From assembly GCA_943324925.2 (NCBI GenBank), contig CALPNL020000089.1, positions 1 to 7,861 of the forward strand: 7,861 bases of DNA. Direction: 5' to 3'. Made by a program: the position numbers and the translations under genes. Origin of the DNA: Chitinophaga pinensis (GTDB lineage Bacteria; Bacteroidota; Bacteroidia; Flavobacteriales; Flavobacteriaceae). Under the pieces are notes generated by a model, which saw only the letters and a program-made list of their open reading frames with translations, did not search any database and was not told the origin of the DNA. Within the stretch, counting starts at the first letter, position 1. Every line of letters starts with the position of its first letter. Positions 1 to 6,358 of the stretch are shown one piece after another.

Positions 1-1356
1 AATGAAACGGAAACCTTCAAATGATAATTCTTTTCTTCTTTCGTCAAGAATTCCTTTCCAAGCTGCTTGAGCACTAGCAAAAACTGGCGCTGGTTGAGCT
101 GTTGGGAAACGAGCATCTAAGATCACTTTTAAGTCTGCAGCAGCACCTGTTAAATCACCTGCAGCCACTTTCGCTTCTGCTCTAATGAAATACATTTCAG
201 ATAATCTACAAACCATGAAGTCAGGATTAAAACCATTAGCTGATGTTAAAGCCGATTGACCTCCGTGTTTTTGAAGAACCAAGATATCAGTGTTTTTAAC
301 GTCTGCAGAAGTTGTGTAATTAGGATCAATTAATGAACTTGTAGTTGCAGTACCAGTAGTAAATACATTTACAGCTAAACGGATATCTCCAGGAGTTGCA
401 GCAAATTTGTTGTATAACGCTCTACTTACTTCATAGAATGGAGAACCATTTCTTCTGTTAGTAACTGAACACCAACCATTGTGAAGGTTAGTTCCTTGAG
501 AGTTTTGAGCTGCAGTTCTTTTCAATCTAAAGATTACTTCTTTACCAGCTGCTTCGTTGTGTGTGTGGAAAACTGCTGCATAATCAGCTGCAGTATTCGC
601 TAAAGTAATACCTGAAGTATTAATTACAAGGTTAGCATTAGTTAAAGCATTAGTATAATCTCCTTTTAAAGCATAAGCACGCGCTTTCAACGCTTGCGCT
701 AAAGTTTTAGAAGCATTAGCTGTTTTGTTCGTATAAGCAGGTGCAGTATTCGAATTGTAAATAGCAATAGCAGCATCTAAATCAGCGTGAATAGAAGCAT
801 AAAACTCCCCATTCGTAGCTCTTCTTGGGAACTCAGATGTACTGATGATTCTGTTTGCTAAAACTCCAGCTAAAGCATTATCATCTTTAGGATTTGGAGA
901 GAAGTACGACATTACTTTCAAATGACATGCTGCTCTTAAAACTAAAGCTTCTGCTTTTGCTCTGTTGATTACTTGAGTATCTGCTGCACTTGTAGGAACT
1001 ACAGTTGAAGAAAATTCAATCACACGATTAAATCTCGCAATAGCACCATAACTAGAAGTCCAAATTGCAGTTGCTGTTGGATCGTCTTGTAGCATTAAGA
1101 ATACATATTCTAATCTAATTCCTTGACCACCATTGTTGAAACCCATTGCAGCTTCATCAGTGAATACAGAACTAAATACATATTCAGCTCTATTGGTCAT
1201 TATGTTCATACCTGAGTTCATCAATCTGGTAAGATCCGAACTTTTAGTAATAGCAACCTCCTCCGTTAATGAACCTGGAGTAAAAGGCTCTAATTCATTG
1301 TCGCACGAAACGAATAGTGTCAACGACAATAATAATAATCCATATATTTTTTTCAT
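1..1356 (-). CDS. SusD/RagB-family nutrient-binding outer-membrane lipoprotein (3' end cut off)
   Basis: This is the surface lipoprotein partner of the SusC transporter encoded just upstream; by family knowledge it caps the SusC barrel and binds the ligand before import. 452 codons are read from ATG at 1356 to the window edge with no stop. The N-terminus (MKKIYGLLLLSLTLFVSC) is a lipoprotein signal with Cys18 as the lipidation site. The residues after it, DNELE, are acidic, as in Bacteroidota surface-export signals. Family landmarks: WTSSYGAIARFNRVIE (99-114), EALVLRAACHLKVMSYF (136-152), a TPR-like KARAYALKGDYTNAL (225-239), RLSEMYFIRAEAKVAAGD (384-401), and near the edge DERRKELSFEGFRF (438-451), the strongly conserved C-terminal SusD motif. 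That motif usually lies some tens of residues before the end, so only a modest part is missing. The gene starts 11 bp after the susC stop and is almost surely cotranscribed. Arginine is coded by 18 AGA and 5 CGT. The ligand is unknown. Confidence 0.96.
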   Translation of the reverse strand, partial: MKKIYGLLLLSLTLFVSCDNELEPFTPGSLTEEVAITKSSDLTRLMNSGMNIMTNRAEYVFSSVFTDEAAMGFNNGGQGIRLEYVFLMLQDDPTATAIWTSSYGAIARFNRVIEFSSTVVPTSAADTQVINRAKAEALVLRAACHLKVMSYFSPNPKDDNALAGVLANRIISTSEFPRRATNGEFYASIHADLDAAIAIYNSNTAPAYTNKTANASKTLAQALKARAYALKGDYTNALTNANLVINTSGITLANTAADYAAVFHTHNEAAGKEVIFRLKRTAAQNSQGTNLHNGWCSVTNRRNGSPFYEVSRALYNKFAATPGDIRLAVNVFTTGTATTSSLIDPNYTTSADVKNTDILVLQKHGGQSALTSANGFNPDFMVCRLSEMYFIRAEAKVAAGDLTGAAADLKVILDARFPTAQPAPVFASAQAAWKGILDERRKELSFEGFRFI

Positions 1357-1367
1357 AATTTGTCTAA

Positions 1368-4300
1368 TTAAAATTTAACTTGTAATCCAAAAGTGTATAA
1401 TTTCGGAGTTGGGTACTGATATCCATCACCTGTTCTATCACTTTCAGGGTCAAAACCTTGCCATTTTGTAAAATTATACAAGTTTTCTCCTTGAAGTGTG
1501 AAAGACATATCAGAGATAAAAGTTCCGCTCAAGAATTTCTTAGGAACGTTATATCCTACTTGTACGTTTCTTACACGAACATAAGACGCATCTCTTAAGA
1601 AACGGTCAGAAGAATCACCTACACCTAAGTTAGTAGCAGATAATGAAGGAACACTAGTGTTTGTGTTTGTTGGAGTCCAAGCATTTAACATGTCAGCACC
1701 TACCACAAATTGACCAATATTTCCTACGTCATATAATGAATCTAAGTCAAAATCAAATCTCACTACGTCTAATGCATAAGTGAATAAAGTTGAAGCGAAG
1801 AAACCTTTGTAGTTAAAATCAAATCCGAAACCTCCAGAATATACAGGAGAATAATTAAGACCAACTGCTTTTTTATCAGTTGCTACAGGGCTTTCAGTTG
1901 CAGTTCCATCAGCAGCTTCAAACAATAAGTTACCCGTTGCAGGATTCACTCCTAAATAGTGATATACAAATGGCTCATAAATAGAACCACCATTTTGTGT
2001 AATGTAGTTTCCACTAGCAATTACCCCACCGTTAGATTCAATTTTACTAACTTTATTATTATTGTAAGCACCATTCGCTTTCAATGTTAACGTCATATCG
2101 TTAGTTTTGATTAAATCGTAAGTTAATTGTAATTCAAAACCTTTGTTAGTTACTGTAGCTTCAGAGTTTCTACTGATAGAAGAAACACCAGAAGTTGGAG
2201 TTACTGGAGAATCTAAGAATAAATCAGAAGTAGCTCTGTTATAGTAATCAAAAGATCCTCTAATTCTAGAGTTGTTGAATTCAAAATCAGTACCTACATT
2301 GTATTGTTTTGTAGTTTCCCATCTTAAAGCTGGGTAACCAAAACTAATAGAATAACCAGTTCCACCATTATAAGTGTTGTTAGAAACAGTATAGATATCA
2401 GCAAATGCTGGAGGATTCACACCTGCATAAACAGTACCCGCAACAATTCTTTGATTTCCTACCGTTCCATAAGAACCTCTTAATTTCAATGAATTTACGA
2501 AAGTAAATTTGTCCATGAAAGCTTCTTCATCAATATTCCATCTACCACCTAATGACCAGAAATTACCCCATTGGTATTCTTCAACAAATCTAGAAGTACC
2601 GTCTCTTCTTACAGAAGCCAATACACCGTATTTTTTGTTGTAGTCATAATCAACAGATCCGAAGTAAGAAACTAAGTCATTTCTTAATTGGCTAACAGAA
2701 GCTGAAGGAACATAAAAGTCATTAGCAGCTACGTCCGCAGCATAACCAGCTCCAGTATTTGGAACATATACCCCTGGGATCAAACCATTTCTTCTTAAGT
2801 TATTAGTATTTAAACGAGAATGGTTGTACTCAAAGTTAGCAAAAGCATTGAAAGTATGTAATCCAATTTCTTTTGAATAACCTAATTGAGATAAGTTAGT
2901 AAAGTAAAACTCTCTTCTTTGGTTCACATCTTCAAATCCATTGAAGTTACCACCCGCTAGAGAAGAAACTCCAGGAGTAGAAGAGAATAACAATGCGTTA
3001 AATGAGTTAGGACCTTCTGATTGGAAGAATCTGTTACTGATTAACTGACCACTAGTTCTATTTCTAAGTGTGAAGTCGTTAGCAATTTTGTAAGAAAAAT
3101 CACCAGCAATATCCACACGGATTTCGTCTGTTAAGTTTTCGTATGTTACTAATTTATCCATCAACATAATAGGAGTAGCTAATAAACCTGGCGTGTTATT
3201 GTAGAAATCAAGCGCAGATTGAGAACCTTGGTACTCATCTGGAGAAACGTAAGGAGCTCCTAAAAATGCACCAGTAATATAGTTTCTGTTGATCGCTCCA
3301 GTACCTAAGTTAGTTGCTTCGTTGTTTTTAGAATATCCAAAAGCAGTGTTAACAGAATACTTGAATTTTTCGTTAGATGATTTTCCAGTGATGTTGTTTC
3401 TTAAAGTAAATCGGCTTAAACCAGTAGTTCTAAGAATACCATCTTGTTGGAAATAACCTAAAGAGGTGAATGAACTCATGTTTTTTCCACTGTTTTCAAT
3501 ACTTAAGTTGTGAGAAACAGAAGTTGAAGGTCTGAAGAAATAGTTCACCCAGTCAGTGTTTATTGCAAAAGCATCAATTTGAGCGTTAGTTAAAGTACCA
3601 CCTAAACCAGTACCTAAATTTTGCTCAATTTTCAATAATTGTTTTGCATTAGCATATTCATATTTAGGAGTTTGTAAGTAACCTGCTCCATACTGTGAAT
3701 CATACTTGAAAGTTGTTTTAGCATCACCAAATTTAGCTTGTTTCGTTTTAATAACGATTACACCATTAGAACCTCTATTACCATATTCAGAAGTTGCAGA
3801 AGCATCTTTTAATACAGCGATAGACTCGATATCATTTGGGTTGATACTTCTAAAGTTATCACTATTAGAAGGGAAACCATCAATTACATATAAAGGATCA
3901 GTACTACCTGAGATAGAACCTACCCCTCTAATTACAACTGTTGATTTAGCACCTGGTTGTCCAGTGTTAGCAGAGATGTTAACCCCAGCCAATTGTCCTT
4001 GGATAGTGTTAATCGCACTCGCGTTTGGACGATTTCCAATAGTTTCAGAAGAAACCGATGCAATTGCAGTTACCGCTGTTTTCTTAGAAACGTTTCGGTA
4101 ACCTTGTGAAACTACAACCTCAGCCAGTTTAACTCCATCCTGCATTTTTACATTTACAGTGTTTGAAGCACCTACTTTAGCAGTAGCGTCTGTCATTCCA
4201 ACAAAAGAGAAAACCAATACGTCTCCAGCTTTTGCTTTGATAGAAAATTTTCCATCAACATCTGTTTGTGTTCCGGTTTTAGTACCTTGAACAACAACAT

Positions 4301-4424
4301 TAGCACCTGGTAGAGGACCTGATTTATCAGACACAGTACCTGTGACAGTTTTCTCTTGTGCAAAAGAAAACTGCATAGTTAACGCTATTAGTAGCGTAAA
4401 AATCCATTTTAACTTTGATCTCAT
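1368..4424 (-). CDS. SusC/RagA-family TonB-dependent outer-membrane transporter
   Basis: This 1018-residue protein is a complete TonB-dependent transporter that, with the SusD partner, imports oligomeric nutrients across the outer membrane. The N-terminus MRSKLKWIFTLLIALTMQFSFAQ is a Sec signal with likely cleavage after Ala22. A carboxypeptidase-D regulatory-like domain covers about 24-95 (VTGTVSDKSGPLPGANVVV; DVDGKFSIKA). A TonB-box-like AEVVVSQGYR (101-110) leads into the plug at about 112-228. The plug shows the SusC signatures PLYVIDGFP (177-185), NPNDIESIAVLKDASA (195-210) and YGNRGSNGVIVIKTK (214-228). The beta-barrel fills the rest, including RVRNVQVGY near the end, and stops with LQVKF, whose terminal Phe is typical of outer-membrane barrels. 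The length is normal and no frameshift is seen. The upstream leader is AT-rich without a Shine-Dalgarno sequence, as is usual in this phylum. No neighbouring enzyme reveals the substrate; sugar, peptide or other oligomers remain possible. Confidence 0.97.
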   Translation of the reverse strand: MRSKLKWIFTLLIALTMQFSFAQEKTVTGTVSDKSGPLPGANVVVQGTKTGTQTDVDGKFSIKAKAGDVLVFSFVGMTDATAKVGASNTVNVKMQDGVKLAEVVVSQGYRNVSKKTAVTAIASVSSETIGNRPNASAINTIQGQLAGVNISANTGQPGAKSTVVIRGVGSISGSTDPLYVIDGFPSNSDNFRSINPNDIESIAVLKDASATSEYGNRGSNGVIVIKTKQAKFGDAKTTFKYDSQYGAGYLQTPKYEYANAKQLLKIEQNLGTGLGGTLTNAQIDAFAINTDWVNYFFRPSTSVSHNLSIENSGKNMSSFTSLGYFQQDGILRTTGLSRFTLRNNITGKSSNEKFKYSVNTAFGYSKNNEATNLGTGAINRNYITGAFLGAPYVSPDEYQGSQSALDFYNNTPGLLATPIMLMDKLVTYENLTDEIRVDIAGDFSYKIANDFTLRNRTSGQLISNRFFQSEGPNSFNALLFSSTPGVSSLAGGNFNGFEDVNQRREFYFTNLSQLGYSKEIGLHTFNAFANFEYNHSRLNTNNLRRNGLIPGVYVPNTGAGYAADVAANDFYVPSASVSQLRNDLVSYFGSVDYDYNKKYGVLASVRRDGTSRFVEEYQWGNFWSLGGRWNIDEEAFMDKFTFVNSLKLRGSYGTVGNQRIVAGTVYAGVNPPAFADIYTVSNNTYNGGTGYSISFGYPALRWETTKQYNVGTDFEFNNSRIRGSFDYYNRATSDLFLDSPVTPTSGVSSISRNSEATVTNKGFELQLTYDLIKTNDMTLTLKANGAYNNNKVSKIESNGGVIASGNYITQNGGSIYEPFVYHYLGVNPATGNLLFEAADGTATESPVATDKKAVGLNYSPVYSGGFGFDFNYKGFFASTLFTYALDVVRFDFDLDSLYDVGNIGQFVVGADMLNAWTPTNTNTSVPSLSATNLGVGDSSDRFLRDASYVRVRNVQVGYNVPKKFLSGTFISDMSFTLQGENLYNFTKWQGFDPESDRTGDGYQYPTPKLYTFGLQVKF

Positions 4425-4480
4425 ATTATTTTTATTTGAATTAGTTATTCCGCAAACTTCTTAATAAATTCTTAATTAAA

Positions 4481-4513
4481 CAAACTTTATTAGAAAAAAA
4501 ATAAATTAACAAA
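4481..4513 (-). promoter_or_regulatory. Candidate promoter of the susC-susD unit
   Basis: Read on the minus strand, TTTG (4513-4510) is followed after 20 bases by TAAAGTTTG (4489-4481). This resembles the Bacteroidota sigma-A layout of a -33 TTTG/TTG and a -7 TAnnTTTG, but the -7 box has three bases instead of two between TA and TTTG. The start point would fall near 4475, giving a leader of about 50 nt. A second box of the same three-base type, TAACATTTG (4518-4510), overlaps the -33 element. The match is imperfect, so this is only the best candidate in the 199-bp spacer. Confidence 0.4.
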
Positions 4514-4590
4514 TGTTAAAGTTATATACAATAGTATGAAGTATTATATAAAACACTGGGTATAAATTAATAATTAATCAACTATTTTTA

Positions 4591-4598
4591 TAGTTTTG
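4591..4598 (+). promoter_or_regulatory. -7 promoter box of rnhB
   Basis: TAGTTTTG matches the Bacteroidota -7 consensus TAnnTTTG exactly and lies 25 bp before the rnhB ATG. The expected start point near 4603-4606 would leave a leader of about 20 nt. No TTG is present at the usual 17-23 bp upstream; that stretch is pure AT-rich sequence, so the promoter may be weak or may use an unusual -33 element. Confidence 0.55.
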
Positions 4599-4623
4599 TA
4601 ACGAAATATTCAATATTAATTTA

Positions 4624-5274
4624 ATGTTAAGAAGCTATTTTTTAGAGAATTGCATTGAAGCAGGAACTGATGAAGCAGGTCGGGGCTGTATTGCAGGTCC
4701 TGTTACTGCAGCTGCAGTAATTCTTCCAGAGAATTTTTCAAACAATTTACTTAACGATTCCAAGTTACTTTCGGAGAAACGTCGTTTTGATTTGCGGCCA
4801 ATAATTACAGGTGAAGCGGTTTCCTATTCTGTTACTCATATTGAACCATTGCTAATTGATGAAATAAATATTTTAAATGCCTCTTTGAAAGCGATGCAAG
4901 AATCGGTATTAAAATTAAATCCGATTCCGAAACATATTATAGTAGATGGAAACCGACCGTTAATTTCAAAAGGCAGCCATAATAATACTATAGGTAAACT
5001 ATTTACCGCTGAAGAACTGGATTTAATAAAATCGATACCAAGCACTTCTATAATTAAAGGAGATTCTAAATACCTGAGTATTGCAGCAGCTTCTGTTTTA
5101 GCCAAAACCTACCGCGACGATTACATGGATTTGATTCACGAGGAATTTCCGATGTACAATTGGAAACAAAATAAAGGCTATCCAACTAAAGAACACCGCG
5201 CTGCAATTTTAAAATATGGTGTGACGAAATACCATCGAATGACGTTTCGATTATTGGAAGAGACAAAGAGATGA
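4624..5274 (+). CDS. rnhB: Ribonuclease HII
   Basis: This cytoplasmic endonuclease cuts the RNA strand of RNA-DNA hybrids and starts removal of single ribonucleotides misincorporated in DNA. The 216-residue protein shows the family motifs in order: GTDEAGRGCIAGPV (14-27), VDGN (107-110), KGDSKYLSIAAASVLAKTYRD (145-165), and a C-terminal NKGYPTKEHRAA followed by YHRMTFRLL. The four expected metal-binding acids are Asp16, Glu17, Asp108 and Asp147. Cys22 replaces the proline of the classic DEAGRGP motif. The stretch between Asp108 and Asp147 (39 residues) is about 20 longer than the 18-residue spacing I recall for E. coli RnhB, with extra sequence around NNTIGKLFTAEELDLIKSI. The start at 4624 puts the DEAGRG motif at the usual distance from the N-terminus and fits the promoter box upstream. 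The gene is divergent from susC and convergent with lipB, so it appears to be transcribed alone. Confidence 0.97.
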   Translation: MLRSYFLENCIEAGTDEAGRGCIAGPVTAAAVILPENFSNNLLNDSKLLSEKRRFDLRPIITGEAVSYSVTHIEPLLIDEINILNASLKAMQESVLKLNPIPKHIIVDGNRPLISKGSHNNTIGKLFTAEELDLIKSIPSTSIIKGDSKYLSIAAASVLAKTYRDDYMDLIHEEFPMYNWKQNKGYPTKEHRAAILKYGVTKYHRMTFRLLEETKR

Positions 5275-5287
5275 TAGACGAAGAGAA

Positions 5288-5320
5288 TTTGTGCTAATTA
5301 GTGTAATTCGTGGTTAAATA
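5288..5320. repeat. Intergenic GTG-rich element ending in GTGGTTAAATA
   Basis: Starting 13 bp after the rnhB stop, the sequence falls into three related 10-bp blocks: TTTGTGCTAA, TTAGTGTAAT and TCGTGGTTAA. It ends with GTGGTTAAATA (5310-5320), which recurs exactly at 5520-5530 beside the lipB stop. I recall similar GTG-rich strings as interspersed non-coding repeats in flavobacterial genomes, but that is memory and was not checked. No coding potential is seen. Confidence 0.5.
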
Positions 5321-5325
5321 TAGAA

Positions 5326-5423
5326 GTTGAAGGTTTTGGGTTGTAGGTTATAAGTTGTAGGTTTTAGGTTGTAGGTTGTGGGTTGTGGGTTGTGAGTTTT
5401 AGGCTGTAGGCTGTAGGTTATTG
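5326..5423. repeat. Tandem 7-bp repeat array, 14 units of GTTGTAG type
   Basis: Fourteen consecutive 7-bp units lie in perfect phase with no insertion or deletion. In order they are GTTGAAG, GTTTTGG, GTTGTAG, GTTATAA, GTTGTAG, GTTTTAG, GTTGTAG, GTTGTGG, GTTGTGG, GTTGTGA, GTTTTAG, GCTGTAG, GCTGTAG and GTTATTG. Every unit starts with G and has T at position 3; the other positions vary. The plus strand of the 98-bp array contains only two C residues. Because most units end in G and all begin with G, GG recurs about every 7 bp. The array sits between two convergent genes and contains in-frame stops on the plus strand. Its function is unknown; slippage-generated satellite DNA or a protein-binding array are both possible. 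Confidence 0.85.
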
Positions 5424-5424
5424 G

Positions 5425-5446
5425 TTTAGTTTATAGGTAAACTAAA
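5425..5446. terminator. Perfect 9-bp stem hairpin between convergent genes, possible bidirectional terminator
   Basis: The arms TTTAGTTTA (5425-5433) and TAAACTAAA (5438-5446) are exact inverted complements around the 4-base loop TAGG. The hairpin immediately follows the 7-bp repeat array, about 150 bp past the rnhB stop and about 80 bp past the lipB stop on the other strand. Neither strand has a T-run right after the stem, and the stem is AT-rich, so the intrinsic terminator reading is weak. The inverted repeat itself is certain. Confidence 0.4.
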
Positions 5447-5449
5447 AAC

Positions 5450-5476
5450 AATTCAAAATTTATAATTCAAAATTTA
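5450..5476. repeat. Tandem direct repeat of AATTCAAAATTTA
   Basis: Two exact copies of the 13-mer AATTCAAAATTTA lie at 5450-5462 and 5464-5476, separated by a single T. The repeat is AT-only apart from one C per copy. It lies between the hairpin and the outer element next to lipB. A duplication by slippage is the simplest explanation. Confidence 0.75.
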
Positions 5477-5486
5477 AAATAATTTT

Positions 5487-5530
5487 CCTTGCGTGCTTTG
5501 ATAAAACTTTGTGCCTTTTGTGGTTAAATA
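5487..5530. repeat. Intergenic TTTGTG-rich element running into the lipB stop
   Basis: This stretch carries loosely repeated short strings CTTGCGTG, CTTTG, CTTTGTGC and TTTTGTGG and ends with GTGGTTAAATA (5520-5530), an exact match to 5310-5320. The shared 11-mer overlaps the lipB stop codon (TAA read from 5526 to 5524) and part of its last codons. The two copies lie exactly 210 bp apart and flank the whole repeat cluster. Both may be degenerate members of one interspersed family, which is inference. Confidence 0.45.
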
Positions 5531-6222
5531 AATTTACTTTCAAATAATTCTGAAAAGTGTTTCAAAATTCTATCTTTAACTTCTTGTTCGTTTACTTTTT
5601 CAACTCCTAATTCTACATTTAATGAGGTAACTGCTTTTCCCTTAATGCCGCAAGGGATAATATTATCAAAATAACCCAAATCGGAATTGACATTTAAGGC
5701 AAATCCATGCATCGTTACCCAGCGAGAAGCTCGAACTCCCAAGGCGCAAATTTTCCTTGCAAATGGCGTTCCAACATCCAACCAAACTCCTGTTTCGCCT
5801 TCACTTCTTGTACCTATTATAGCATAGTCGGCTAAAGTGAGAATAATCACCTCTTCCAAAAAGCGCAAATACTTATGGATATCAGTAAAAAAATTATCTA
5901 AATCCAATATTGGATAACCTACTATTTGACCTGGTCCGTGATACGTGATATCTCCACCTCGATTAATTTTGTAAAAGGTAGCTCCTTTGGCTTCCAATTG
6001 TTTTTCGGATAAAAGCAAATTTGCTAAATCACCACTTTTACCTAAAGTATATACGTGAGGGTGTTCTACAAATAAAAAGTAATTTGGGGAATCAATGGCA
6101 GTTTCCTCTCTCCTATTCTTGATTTTTAAATCCACAATTCCCTTGAACAATTCCTCCTGGTATTCCCAAGTGGCTTTGTAATCTTTCAAACCGAGATCTT
6201 GAAATTGGATCTTTTTATTCAT
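5524..6222 (-). CDS. lipB: Lipoyl(octanoyl) transferase
   Basis: LipB moves the octanoyl group from octanoyl-acyl carrier protein to the target lysine of lipoyl domains (E2 subunits of 2-oxoacid dehydrogenases and glycine cleavage H protein). LipA then inserts sulfur. The 232-residue protein carries the family blocks FVEHPHVYTLGKSGD (51-65), RGGDITYHGPGQIVGYP (88-104), RKICALGVRASRWVTMHGFALNV (156-178) and IIPCGIKGKAVTSL (188-201). Lys157 and Cys191 match the catalytic Lys/Cys pair of the family. Length is normal for Bacteroidota and the frame is intact. The start at 6222 gives the usual N-terminal distance to the first motif and sits just after a good promoter box. No lipA lies in the window. 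The gene is divergent from lysS and convergent with rnhB, so it looks monocistronic here. Confidence 0.97.
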   Translation of the reverse strand: MNKKIQFQDLGLKDYKATWEYQEELFKGIVDLKIKNRREETAIDSPNYFLFVEHPHVYTLGKSGDLANLLLSEKQLEAKGATFYKINRGGDITYHGPGQIVGYPILDLDNFFTDIHKYLRFLEEVIILTLADYAIIGTRSEGETGVWLDVGTPFARKICALGVRASRWVTMHGFALNVNSDLGYFDNIIPCGIKGKAVTSLNVELGVEKVNEQEVKDRILKHFSELFESKFI

Positions 6223-6239
6223 TGCTATTATTTGTGGCG

Positions 6240-6268
6240 CAAAGTTACAAAGTTTAATACGAAAACAA
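6240..6268 (-). promoter_or_regulatory. Promoter of lipB
   Basis: On the minus strand TTG (6268-6266) is followed after 18 bases by TAACTTTG (6247-6240), an exact match to the Bacteroidota -7 consensus TAnnTTTG with a -33 TTG at the normal spacing. The box ends 18 bp before the lipB ATG, so the leader would be only about 10-15 nt. No Shine-Dalgarno sequence is visible. Confidence 0.7.
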
Positions 6269-6290
6269 CTTTAAATGGAAAGTCAAATTA

Positions 6291-6324
6291 ATTTTCAAAT
6301 TTTCAAATTGCTACATTTTCAAAT
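6291..6324. repeat. Three copies of ATTTTCAAAT on an 8-bp grid
   Basis: Exact copies of ATTTTCAAAT start at 6291, 6299 and 6315. The first two overlap with an 8-bp step, and the third is two steps further, so all share one 8-bp phase. The cluster sits immediately upstream of and partly inside the lysS promoter, between its -33 and -7 elements. It may be an operator-like array or simple slippage in AT-rich DNA; sequence alone cannot decide. Confidence 0.6.
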
Positions 6325-6337
6325 TTAACTATCTTTG
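6308..6337 (+). promoter_or_regulatory. Promoter of lysS
   Basis: TTG (6308-6310) is followed after 19 bases by TATCTTTG (6330-6337), an exact TAnnTTTG -7 box at normal spacing. The likely start point near 6342-6345 leaves a leader of about 15 nt before the ATG at 6359. Two of the ATTTTCAAAT copies overlap this promoter, so a protein bound there could affect lysS transcription; that part is inference. Confidence 0.75.
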
Positions 6338-6358
6338 CTTTCTTAAAAATAGATCACA

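Noticed and set aside
1133..1378. Plus-strand open frame of 81 codons
   Set aside because: It lies antisense to the susD start and the susC-susD junction, has no promoter box or family resemblance, and the minus-strand reading is unmistakable.
3706..4101. Plus-strand open frame of 131 codons
   Set aside because: It is antisense to the conserved plug region of SusC; its length is explained by the codon bias of the real gene on the other strand.
4836..5105. Minus-strand open frame of 89 codons
   Set aside because: It is fully inside rnhB on the opposite strand, covering the conserved VDGN and KGD motifs, with no sign of its own.
5326..5423. CRISPR array or telomere-like sequence
   Set aside because: The 7-bp units are contiguous with no unique spacers, so it is not CRISPR. 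Likeness to GT-rich telomere heptamers is superficial, and the array is internal between housekeeping genes.
5326..5423. Repeat protein encoded on the minus strand through the heptad array
   Set aside because: One minus-strand frame stays open across the array, but it has no start codon context and the low-complexity composition alone explains the lack of stops.
5288..5530. Insertion sequence or its remnant
   Set aside because: There is no transposase frame and no terminal inverted repeat pair at the edges; only a short direct repeat is present.
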